Of a DNA stretch of 64,000 nt, positions 12,101 through 23,598 are shown in pieces. Both the position numbers and the translations under genes were made by a program. Under the pieces are notes generated by a model. The model was not told where the DNA came from and did not search any database. It saw only the letters and a list, made by a program, of their open reading frames with translations. Source of the stretch: Paracyclopina nana (taxonomy: Eukaryota > Arthropoda > Copepoda > Cyclopoida > Cyclopettidae). Every line of letters begins with the position of its first letter. Position 1 is the stretch's first letter. The stretch lies in NCBI GenBank assembly GCA_019096065.1, contig JAGUCH010000002.1, positions 7,948,501 through 8,012,500 of the forward strand. Direction: 5' to 3'.

Positions 12101-15100
12101 TAATAGCAGCAATTGAAGACAATCGTGGTATCTAAAATAAGTGAATGAATGAAGGAGCGCCAAGCTTTCAATTGATGAATCTTGACTGCTTGAGATCTGA
12201 AAGTTGTAGGGGGTAGAGCTGAAATATGACCTATTATAATAGTTACACAAAAATTCCAGGAGTGTCATGGCTTGAATGAGAGCCTGCATTGCTTGCTGTT
12301 TTGACAGACAACTTCAAATTCACTTGGCCACTTTAGAAGATGAGTCGCTGGGCTGTCTCATTAGCAGTTTGCAGACTTTGTGTCACGCCGAATGTCAATC
12401 TGAAAACGAAAATCCGTATGAACGGGAATTCGGCGCCATTGAAAAAATTCTTGCCCCACACAATGGATTTCTCATGGCAAACATCAAACTGTGAAGGAGA
12501 AAACTAAAAAAGATAAAAAGGAACCATGACGGAATGGACTCTTCAATTTTCTTCAATTGAATCGAGTACATCTGTTTGAAAGACGCGCTTCCAGAATGAG
12601 CAGCCATTCAAACGCAATTGTTGCCCCGTTGTTTTTTAATGAGTCCCTACGCTGAACATCAACATTCTTTTTCATTGCACTTTTATCTTGGAATAAAATC
12701 TGAACTTGGTTCTTCTTCATCCCTGTTTTCTTTTGTGCATGACGATGCCGTGAATGCAAGGTTCTTCTCGTAGCCTAAGTAAAAAGTGAATAGATGAAGC
12801 ACAAGTCAATTTTGACATTGCATGATACTTGACATTCATGCCGAAGGGCTCTCTTCTGGCTTTAGTAGCAAGAGGAAAATGATTGTGGCGCGCTATTACA
12901 AATTGATGGTTTCTCCATCTCACATCTCCAACTTTTCTCCTCTTTTCATCAGAGAAGCAGGCAGAAGAATCGCTGGAAATAAAGAAAAACAAGGGCCCAT
13001 CTCAGCCAGTAAAGAAGCTGTATGCAAGGCGAATTGAAAATAGAAACTTACCTTTTTTGTTGGCAGAATCAGAAGTAGTAGGAGAAAATGTCGACTTGCT
13101 TTGAAGTGAGTCCATTGATCTAATGAAAGTTCAAAGAATGCTCGGAGCATCTTCTACTAAGAAAAACAAGTAGTTCAGAGTAGGTTTTTATTGCGGCAAA
13201 GATTCAAAGCCAAAGCAGTGTGTAAAAGCCCAGGAGCTACGCACAAATTAAGCTCCCAAAACGTGGAGAATTTAGGGGGATGATGCCCAAATATGTGCTT
13301 GTAATGAAGACAAAACGGAATATTGAATAAGCTACACGCATCCTCATTGCACAATGGTCACGTTCCTAAAAGGAATTATGGCTTATAGAGCATGTCTTTA
13401 ATATAGATTAAAACCATTTTTAGAAGAAGCTTCTAAACTGAGCCAGGGTGCGTCAATTTTCAATAGACGTTACTTTTTGAATGGCTATAAGCTGAAAAAG
13501 TCCGCCAGCATTGTTACGCGCATAAAAAGTTCATCCCTTGTGGTACTACCACACATTGTAGTACAACATGGTTGCTATCTATCATGTGGACTATAGAGCT
13601 TTATTTTGAAAAAGCCTGGGATTTTTGCAGATAGCAGTCAGCTGCGTGCTTGCCTGCTCTCTTAAAATTCCTACAGCTCCTTCCCATGAAGAAAATTCTT
13701 GATCGATCAATTTTTTTGCACCACTTTCTAGAGGAGAAAGAAGAAGAAGTATGTCATCATCATCATCAAAGCTTGATCTTTTGTTCAATCGTGGTGGTCT
13801 TTGTGGTGAGTAAACTGATGCTTCTGCTCTTCGATTCTGTGTCAATTCGTTTTCAATGGAACTGAAGCGTGAACACCCCATATCCCTCATTGATGCACAC
13901 AGAGCAAAAGAAGGGAAGATTTTTCATTTCTTTTCAGATTGTCATGTTGCAGAAGAATACGGAGGAAGTGCAGAAACTCAAGTGAGTGCATCGCTATGCT
14001 AACTGACTTGATAAGTCTAGCCTGCCAGGACTTGTTCTAACCTTAAGGCTTAATTGACATGTTTGAAACAACTGTTGTTTTGTTGGCTGCTTTTTCATTC
14101 AATTCGGTCTCATCGCGATAACTACATCTTGATTAAGGAACGTTGACATTCCAAGCAGTGAACGACATGGTGGAAAAAGTCGAGTATGAGTAGTTGTGGG
14201 AGCCACTCTATTTATTTTTCCATTGTCAATATCAGCATCGTTTATCAGCTCGAAGAAATGGCTTAATTGAATGGTGGTGAACTGGAAGAAATATCTCAGT
14301 GTGACAAACGAGCAAGAATCTTGTCAGTTCAACAGCACTAATAATATATGTATTGTGATAGAATAAAAAGATAGAGCCAATTATTCTGACGGCTTCCAAG
14401 ACGCCAACGCAAACTCATCATTCCTACATTTAAAGAGTCGTGTAGTTGTCCCCACCGTATTTAGTAGTTGTGCATACATTATGGCCATGTTCCATGTTGT
14501 TAGCATTATTTTGAGTGGAGGCCTCAACAAAGACCAATAACAGAATCATATAAACCGACATGCGTGTGAGCGCGCGAGTTCCTTAACAAGCTTGGCAGAC
14601 AAAAAAGGTAGCAATAAAGAACAATAATATGATGATATTGGAGCTCAAAGGACAAGTATTGCCCAAGGAGCTTGGCAGGTCAAGCCAGCAGCAGTTATTT
14701 CATTTCTCCTTACCCATTCTTGACCACAGCACATTCCTATCATTGTTTCTGGCCCCGAATGGCTACTATACCGCACTAAATATGGAAGCATGTCTTTTTC
14801 AGGTGTTCTCTAATGGCAAAAGTTTCCTTCAGGCTAAGATATTGACTTTTGAGGGCTAGCTGTCATGCTCTTTTCTACTTCACCATGCTATGAAAGCACG
14901 TTATCCTCCATCTCCTCCCACAACCTAGTGGCTGCCTTTCATGGCATAAAACTTTCCCCAAGGGCCTTAGCCGCAAATATTGCTTACTCTCCGTTTATTG
15001 ATTACTGCCAAAACCAACCGGGCACGAGCTACTGCAATCAGATATAAAACACCACTCAGCCACTAGAAGGCCAACGAAAGTAGTGTTCTTGGTAATCTTC

Positions 15101-16218
15101 TCTAAGTGGCAAGAGGTAGCCAAGGAGAAACTTTTACTTGCTGACTTGTGTAGCCTTTTCAATTACCCTGGACTGACGTTGTGCAAATAATTAGTAGGCG
15201 CCAGCAGGGTTGACAGGGCCATAAAAAATTGACGAGAACGGCAAAAGCAGGCTGTGTGACAAAATAAACCCTATATGCACTTTTGAAAGGCTAGCCAGGT
15301 TACTCAAGCAACAGGGTCTTTTCCCTTAAAAAAGGGCAGCACAGGAAGGGGAGGATATGAGGGCTTAAATCAATTCGGGTATGACGGTTCCCATGGTTAG
15401 TGCAGCGAATTCCGAGCATTGCAAATGTCAACATGAGAAAAACAGTTTACCCCATTACTTAGATAGATGTCACACCTACCTTACTTCATGTCCAAGCTTC
15501 TGCTGTCTCCCATCGCCATTTGTCAAGCCCAGTTATTGAGGGATCCTCTGCTCGGTCGTTGAGAAGGGATTAGTCAACTCTTTTCGAGATTTCCCAGGCT
15601 GATGATGACACGTCCAAGGAGTCGTCGGAATGCAGGGGAAAACGTTGAATTTGCTCCACAACTCTCGGCTCAAATGGTGATAAGCAGGTCTAAATGTGTT
15701 TCAAACTTTCCATCACCACCGCACGATCATCAACTTTCACCACAGTCCAATGCAACAAAAGCCAACAACAACCTCTGATTCAAGTAGAATGATCGTTAAT
15801 GATGTTTCAAAGTGGATGCGCATTAGAAATTTGGATCTGCCCTTACCTCTTTTCGAGTTTGTTCTTGCTGAGGAGCCCAAAACGAGTAACGACGCAGGAC
15901 GCGACGATTTTTTCTGCTTTGTTTACTTTTTATAGCTGAGAAATGAGGGTAGAGATGGAGCGTTTTCGTAGTCGACAGCGCAGCGTAACTCTCTCGAAAA
16001 TGTTGATTCTTATTGAGATTTTGAGCCTACTTCAACCTCATTCAAACGAGCCGAAATAATGACAGAATGAATTAGGTCCAAATCTTATATGTAAATGGCT
16101 AATAAAAGAGTCATGTAATGCAACTCTAAAATTTTGTCGCCCCAATTTGTTTGACTCGCTCCATTTTGAGCTGAGTCTCCATGGACGTCTCCATCGGCAA
16201 AACAAAAATAGAACAGAA
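9178..16218. other. intergenic DNA, no gene seen
   Basis: AT-rich non-coding sequence. Open frames stay at or below about 100 codons without domains. A good TATA string (TATAAAAGG at 9684) has no initiator or coding region behind it. Short (ATC)n runs occur near 13757. Nothing recognisable as a gene was found. Confidence 0.6.
16211..16218. repeat. 8-bp target site duplication, left copy
   Basis: GAACAGAA directly precedes the hAT-type element and is repeated exactly at 16713-16720, directly after it. Eight bases is the diagnostic duplication length for hAT transposition. Confidence 0.88.
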
Positions 16219-16712
16219 TAGAGGTGTATCGGGCCAAGAAATGTCGGGCTCGGGTCGGGCTCGGGCTTTTAAAAAATTACTCGGGTCGGGTCGGGCCGGG
16301 CCTGAACTTTTTTTTCAGGCTTCGGGCTTTTTCGGGCCAGTCAAAAAATGTTACGGGCTTTTCGGGCCGAGACAAAATCTACAATTTTTCAGGAAAAATC
16401 TGAATAAAAATCACTTTATTGTTATGAAATTCTCATCAATTACTGAAGGTTATGCAAATGAAGGGATACTTAACAATCAAACTCAATATTAAAGCTCACA
16501 ATCTGGAGCAATTGTTTTTCTGATTTTTAACAAGTTTTTGAATTTTTAAAAAATGTCATTCGGGCCACTTCGGGCTTTTTGAAAATGACTTCGGGCTTTT
16601 TCGGGCTTTCTGTAAATCGGCCCGAGTCGGGCTCGGGCTGGGGTCTTATTTAGCTCGGGCCAGAAATTGGTATCGGGCTTTCGGGCTCGGGCCTGAGCCC
16701 GATACACCTCTA
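16219..16712. mobile_element. non-autonomous hAT-type MITE, 494 bp
   Basis: Starts TAGAGGTGTATCGGGC and ends with its exact reverse complement (16697-16712), a perfect 16-bp terminal inverted repeat. It is flanked by a perfect 8-bp duplication (GAACAGAA). TIR length, the AGAGGTG-like terminus and the 8-bp duplication all indicate the hAT superfamily. There is no transposase frame, so it must be moved in trans. The subterminal regions are packed with CGGGC/GCCCG pentamers on both sides of an AT-rich core, probably arrayed transposase-binding sites. The intact TIRs and duplication indicate a fairly recent insertion. Confidence 0.88.
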
Positions 16713-16720
16713 GAACAGAA
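16713..16720. repeat. 8-bp target site duplication, right copy
   Basis: GAACAGAA, identical to 16211-16218, abuts the right end of the hAT-type element. Confidence 0.88.
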
Positions 16721-19700
16721 GCGTATTGCTGAGCGTGGTGCACGGCTGCACGCCAAAGCAGCTATTCGCCAAGCTCAGCGATTCCCCTGTTTGAGACTGT
16801 TTCTCAGTTTGAGGCATAGATTGCTCTGACTTCCCTGTTTTTTCAATTTCGATATTAGATCGAGGCAATGCTATCAAGATAAATAGGTAGCTAGTTACAG
16901 TCTTATTTTCGTTCATCGGTATAGTTTGTTGTTCATTTATTTCATTTGTACTTTCAGTTGGTTGAGCTGAAGGGTCGCGTGGCAAACGTTTTCCATTTTG
17001 AGAAGAGTCAGAAAGACTTCAGTCAGGACTGGATGCGATTCTAGAAACATGGAGATAGCTAATTGCAGCTCTAGTCGCCCCTCTCACGTGGCCTCTCATC
17101 TCGGGAAGAATCCTACTATCTTGATGGCAGAATTCCCGGCTTTAAAGCCTCGACATTCCTCGCTTGAAGTGTTGCTCCGGATCTCGCAAAAATGATGCAA
17201 ATTGTATTTTCTCCAGGAGATCTTGTCGCAAGTGCTGAGGATCAGCGGGAGAATGTCGACAGCGAAGACAACGACTTTGAAGATTAGCATCTGGCTCTGA
17301 ATTCATTTCATTTTCTGAGATGCTGCCTGCTCCTACTTTTCGCCTAGGACAACTGCCAAGCCTCGACAACAAATGGGAAAAAAACGTTCGCTGCAGGTAA
17401 CATGTATTTCAATTACCCCGCGATCCATACACACACACCTTCCTTTTGGCATTTTGTGGGCTAATGTGGGAAGCAGAAGCTGCTCGAAATTGGGGAGAAG
17501 AAAAGATTTGCAATAGCCCAAGGCCGGCTCCGAGACTTGACTGATTTGCATCAGGTGCTGTGTCAAGTTTCAATTTAGGCAATTTGGGGTGACACTTCAG
17601 CTAGCTCTGCAACAGCAGCGGGCTGAAGGTGAAGCAGATTTAACAATGCGAATTCCGCCGTCTGGATCAAGGCTTGTCCCAGCACAAATTTAATCACAGT
17701 GCCCAAACTTTGCCATCTTATTATGGCCATCCCTGCCGAATTAACCCGCACAAAGCAGGTTGCAATTCGGCGCGTAACTGTCAACCATATTAATGGGTGT
17801 TGCATCTTTTGCGTGCCCCTTTTGGTTAGTTCCCAATGAGTCACAAAACGAAGTTAGGTGTTGTAGTAGTACAACAAGATAAATGGCACGTGTGATTTTT
17901 GGCCACATGCTCACGTCATGCATCTATCCATCCATCGCCAGCTTCTTGGCAACCGTCTTTTTCCTACCGATGTAGTGCTCAAAAAAGAGGATTAATTCCA
18001 TTTTCAGCCCGGATGAAGTCCTCAAAACGTGCTTCCTCGTCTTGCACGTATTTGGTCATCTCCAATCAGGATTTTATGCGCGCATGCGGTTTTCATTATG
18101 CCAACCACGTCTAAGGCCTCACTCAGCAGAAGTCATTGAGCATCACGTGCAATATTCACGTTTGTCAGCTCCGTAATGGCTTCTTGAGCCTTGAAACCAC
18201 CATGACATTCATTGCACTTGACCGGACTTTTCCAGCAGTGAGATGACGGATATGCTCAAGGCACGAGAAACGGCTCCATTACCATTTCTCTCTCTTTGGA
18301 GAAGAGCTGCTGCTGCTGCACGTGGCAATTTCAGCCCTTGAACTTATTGAAACGACTCTTGAACCGACTGGCGATCAATAATTCAGGGAACAATTTGTAT
18401 TCAGCGAGCCTCAACTGAGGCAAATGAGGCACCTTTTTTCCATCCCTCCTCTTATTTGAACGAATCCATCATGATGTCATCGGGACACGCGTCGCTTTTT
18501 AAAATGTACATTTACTTGATAGACTAGGGCGACAACGCTAGCATCAGTGACAGGGTAACAACAACGTGCGCTGGATTCGCATAATTTAGTCAAGTTTCAA
18601 AAGAGAGCGACAACTCAATGTTTGGGGATTAGCAGCAGGGATTAAATTCAGCCGGCTGAAATTGAAAAAAAGCCGATATTGCTCCGCTGCGGAATGCAGG
18701 AGAAATGTGTTCAATTTTCATGCACCTTCCCTTCGAGGAAATCTTGGTCGTAGTAATGGTGAATATCTAGCACGCACACCGCAAGAAATCGGGCTATAAA
18801 TTCTGAAAAGTTTAGCGATGTTTTTGGCACTCTCGATTTTGCCCAGAGGCGAGTTTTTGTTGATCTTTTTATGGCCATGGTCATCATCAGAAAAGATGGT
18901 GGTAGTTGATAAAACCTGCATGAGGAAGATTCTCGGGAAAGTTGATCGAGCGGATCGGTCCCTGTAGTTGTGGGCACGGATTTCGAGAACCGATAGGAAA
19001 TTATTATCAGCAAATAAGGTCAAAATTTAAAAGTGGGAGCAATAAAATGGACCCTGACTTGATGGTCGTGGCTTGCCCGCAGTTTGGTTTCGGAATGATC
19101 ATGCAGCTATTTTCAGGTCAAGCTCTAAAAATCGGACCTAACTGAGAGTGGATCGTGAGGTGGAGAAAATTAAAAGCGTCAGTGAAAGTGTTAAAGCCAA
19201 TCAAGTCCGTGATTTGTGGGCCAAGTGTCCTGATGATCAAAATTCGACTCGTTTTCTGGGAAAATTGGAATTCTTAACCGTCGACAAGGAAGCACCGGAG
19301 AACAGTTGGCTCATACCATTCTTTGCAAGTGACAACCCTACAATTAGGGACCTCAGAGGAGCCGATTCATGCTAAATGCTTAATTGCGCTCGTTTCAAAA
19401 ACAGCCTGGTTTTCCAGAAAATGATTGCCCACCCACCGATTTTTAAGCTCAAAAATCGGCAGATGGCTGATGCTGCTGTTGACTTCGAAAATCAAAAGCC
19501 TAGCTAACAAACCAAAATTGCTGGCCAATTTTCTTCCTAACTCGATTATCGAACGAACAGGTGAACCACAACACAATGGACCCACCCTGTCTGATGATGA
19601 AGTGTGGATGCGCAACAGAGTTGGCAACAAATCGGTAAGTCGACGAGTTTTTTAAATTTCCATTTTTGCGCAGTTGCTGAATGCCAGAGCGTTCATAGAA

Positions 19701-22700
19701 GAATAGGCTATATTAGTTGCTTGTAGGGCGCGCTACTATCTAGGTTGTCTGTCCATTGGGCTCAATTCAGGCTTCCTGTCAGTCAGCTCTGTCTTCTTTG
19801 TTGACCGCTTATTATTATGAATAAATTGCTGCCACTGGCCAATTAGCCAAAATTATTGTGAAAGTATTGGCATCCTGTTCATGTGTTGACAGTGAACAAA
19901 AGAAAATTGCTCAAAGGAGAGGATGTTATCTGGGTGAAGGGCAGGTGGAATGAGGTGGCAAAAATGGCGGCCTAAGATGTTTATCAGAATTGTCCTTGGT
20001 TACGCTGCAGCTGGCCAAGATTGGCATATCACATTTCTGATCTGGGGATTTTCACCTCTTTTCGGTTGTGACAGAAAATCTGTCGCGCGCTATAGCCCGC
20101 ATCAACAATGTCGTATAAATAGCAGACGCTGCCAGCAGCTCTTGCTACTTTCACAACACTATATGGAAAAAATAACCATTGCATTGTTCAGATCTGTCAA
20201 GAGGATTTTACGCCCCAGAGACGATTTGGCAACAGCTTGACAACTATTTTGAGTTGGGAGTCTTGACTTCTGCGAGATGGCAATTTGCACAAAATGGAGC
20301 TGAAAGCCCATTTTGCACACATTTCCCTCCCGAAACCAGTGATGGCGTTATTGCACTCAGGGCAATAACTAAAAGCAAACAGAGAGCCAATTAGGGCAGC
20401 TTAATGTTTTGCTTTGCATCCAATATCTGCTAGCCTCAATTGACCTACCCAATTTTTCCAGCCTTTTGCAAGGCTGGTGAAACTGGAAAGGAATTGGGAT
20501 GGAGGAAACCACCTCCTCCCATCTATCTTTGTTTCCCAAAAGTTCAGGCTTTGCCAAGAAATTGATTTAATCAGAACCTGCACAAAATTGATTCTAATGA
20601 GGTTCTTTGATGCTTTTGACTACTGCTATATTAGTGCGCTATTCATTCTTCGTGTGACTTCTACTGGCGGCTGGAACTGTGAACTCATAGCTTCGTTGTA
20701 GTGTAATTTACCAGCCATAGGGGAAAGTAAGTAAAATGGGAGGTAGGTGGGGGGAGAAAGGTGGACGACGGACGGCTTTGAGAAATTGAGCTCATGTTTC
20801 AGTTGAGACTAGAACTTTGCGCGAAGCAACTTGTGACATAAGGCAGAATAGCTAACGAGCCTACGAGGAGGTTTACACAATTAGGGATAGGCAGAATTTT
20901 TCGCCGCCCGACCCGCAAAAAACTCGGTGTAACTAGAGTATGACGGTGGATCTCTAGGAGAGAAAATAAGCTGTAATGTTTTTGCTCCAAATGGTCACAA
21001 ATGGGCCTTGCCCTACTAAATAAAGTGTCCTGGCTGGCGATGGCAGCCATAAAGTATACTTTACTTAACAAGGACGACAACAATGTAGCACTTTATTGTG
21101 ATTACGGCTATTTTTGTTTGAGCTGGAAGTTTCCTTGATTTCCCATTCGGAATCGTGGATTGACATGCCATAGCTACACGCGCCAGCTGCATAGCTGCTG
21201 TTGTAGACAAGACAAACAATGCAGGGACAATAAAGCCATCAGATGATGATATTCGTGGCACGCGAAGCGCTTTTCTTTTCAACGAAAGATAGGATGGATG
21301 AGCTTGCCTTCACATGTAAGGTCATATGGGCAATTCTTGATGGATCTGCGGCGAAGCAACCTGAGGTTGATACGAGTAGGACATGACATTATGGTAGTCG
21401 AACCTCAAGTGGGTCAGAAGTTCATTAAGGGGGGAGATAGCGACTGTATGTATGCAAATATTAATAGGTACGCTATATGGCATCGTTGCATGAGTGTTTC
21501 TGATGTTCGTATTTGTGACAGCAGCAGCTCCTCCTCTCACTTTCCCTCTTTCTCCCCATCTCGCGCGTGACAATTAGATGTGGAGCTGCTAGAACTTGGT
21601 TTTGCATACTTGGTGGTGCTGATGACTTCCAAAACAATTATACAGTTCTAATGGCAAGCCCATAAATCCCAAAGCGGTGAAAATTTCTCAACGGGCATCT
21701 CTCTTTCTTTCGCAGCTGGTTAACATTTACATGCATTATCTCATCTACAATTCATATTTGTTATGCTACAATAGCATCGTGCGCGGAGAGGGCTGATGAT
21801 AGTTTCTCCTCTGATGAGCTTTGTGGCACTTTTTTCACTAGCCACAATAGTAATAATAGTAGTACTGCTCGTCTTTGAGGCAAGAAGGGTGGAGCACAAC
21901 ACTTGCCAAAATCTCCTTGCTGTATCCAGAAACAACTCATGAGTTAGCGATGAGCCGCTGCTCATCCATGCCGTTTGAAGCAGTCGTTGTGAGCCGATGC
22001 ATCTTCTGACTCATGGCAGCGAGTGCGCAACTGAAAAAGAGAATTTGTCTCTGTTTTTTGTGAGCATTAGTTCCCGTCTGTCCGCATTTTGGTACTGCCC
22101 CCTAATGGATCCATGGCGAATTCCTCAATCACTCGGGCATAGGTACAACACTCCACACGTTTTCCTATCAAGATTTTATGGCGTTGCGAATAGTACGCAA
22201 AGTTTACGACACCATAAAGAAATGGTGACATGCCATGCTTATGGGAAATGAGAATAATCCTGGTTGTGGTGCAGCAATAAAAGAAATTTCTGCCAGTCAT
22301 TAGTGGAAAACATCCATTAGTAGATGACACCTGGAAACCCATGGTGCTCAACATGGGTGGCGACTCCAATGAAAATGATGATGCGTTGGGTGAAACTCTT
22401 ATGACCCCTCCAGGGTGCACATTTGCATAGGCTTGCTCCTTTCTGGGTCAACTACTACTGGAAAATCGACTTACAGCACACTGCTCTAACTTTTTCCTGT
22501 AAAGTCAACAACACTACCTCCAATCTCGAGGGAGGCAAACAAATTGCCGTGCAGGCGTGACATTAGGCCCCTAGGTGCATATTGTTCTAGTAAATCCTCC
22601 TTTGATCTGAGGGGAGCCGGAGAAAAAACAGGACTAGGAAAGAAACATTTAGAGGACTTCTTTTTTGCCATCCCTGCTGCTGGCTGCAGTTGTTATTTTG

Positions 22701-22948
22701 TCCTAGCCGGATTCTGTTGCTTCGTTCGGCTGCTGAGCTTTTTGTGACCTCTGCAGCAGCCTGTGGAAAAACAGCTAAAATAGATACGCCATAACTTGTT
22801 TATCGGATTGTCCTCAGAGGAAGAGATGTCAGAACTGCTGCAGAACTGGACGCATAAAATCAAGAGACGGCAGAAGAAAGCGTCAGTTGAAGTCGTGACG
22901 TTGATGGCACCAGCCTAATTAGCAAGATTTCAAAGCCAGATAAAAGAG
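16721..22948. other. intergenic DNA, no convincing gene
   Basis: Non-coding sequence between the hAT-type element and the retrotransposon. Two stretches look faintly coding: 17218-17288, an acidic open tail after a TTTTCTCCAG acceptor-like string, and 19142-19640, open frames ending in a good donor TCG|GTAAGT. Neither shows a domain or a start, so no gene is called. They may be remnants of old elements. Confidence 0.5.
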
Positions 22949-22952
22949 GTTG
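22949..22952. repeat. retrotransposon target duplication, left
   Basis: GTTG directly before the left LTR, matching GTTG at 37385-37388. A four-base duplication lies within the 4-6 bp range of BEL/Pao integrases. The match could read as five bases if the first T of the LTR is counted, but both LTRs begin TG, so four is preferred. Confidence 0.7.
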
Positions 22953-23573
22953 TGTTGTAGTCACCCTCTGGAATATGCCCAGGCAGAGCGAACTCTTGGA
23001 GCTCGTGAGGATGACCGGCAACGTATGTGAAATCTCCTCCAACCAAAGTCAGGTGAGGAGACCCAAAAGAGGATTCTGAGAGAAGAACAGCCTGGCTGAC
23101 AGCACTGATGATCCACAAGATCAGCAAGATCAAGATGAATGGATATCCAGGATAAGAAGACACTGATGGTACTTCAGTCCCAGTAGTGCTGCATAAAGAT
23201 GCTCTAATAAAGACTACCAAGTAAAATATGAGACTGTCTCACTCAATTGCTTTGCAATCTAAGCTAAGGGAGCCTTGCTCCAGACTTCTACTAAGACAAT
23301 GATCAATCCTGACAAAGACAAGTACTTCTAAAGACTATAGACCACACACACATAATATAAAACACATAGTATCACAAAATAAAAGGACTACTCTTAAAAG
23401 AGAGTCAAACAAGTAAATCAATCAAGGGAACATAGTTCTATTCTTTGCAAATTCTTTTCTCACACTGATTCTTACAAAAAAGATGGAAGTGGCGCTGAGC
23501 AGTGGACGGCTTCTTCTCAACACGGCCGAGCGCAAGTGCGCGCGCAGCGCACCTGCCAGGCAGGGCCGGAACA
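22953..23573 (-). repeat. 3' LTR of the BEL/Pao element (621 bp)
   Basis: On the plus strand it runs from TGTTGTAG to GGAACA, so it has TG...CA ends in either reading. It matches 36764-37384 base for base as far as I could compare, with a constant 13,811-bp offset and hence no net indel. It contains one copy of the AGCCAGGCT motif (23089-23097). No AATAAA is evident on its coding strand. Confidence 0.95.
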
Positions 23574-23576
23574 TAG

Positions 23577-23585
23577 TCCCCCCTC
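23577..23585 (-). promoter_or_regulatory. polypurine tract
   Basis: GAGGGGGGA on the minus strand, followed by ACTA-type bases up to the 3' LTR at 23573. It is the only strong purine run adjoining the LTR and is where plus-strand DNA synthesis would be primed. The ORF3 stop codon lies only 13 nt upstream. Confidence 0.8.
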
Positions 23586-23598
23586 GAGGTCGCAGCCT

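Noticed and set aside
17196-17288. Acceptor-like TTTTCTCCAG followed by an acidic open tail ending in TAG
   Set aside because: No upstream exon or domain could be identified.
19142-19640. Faintly coding stretches ending in a good splice donor
   Set aside because: Frames are short, shifted relative to each other and unrecognised; not enough to call a gene or pseudogene without homology search.
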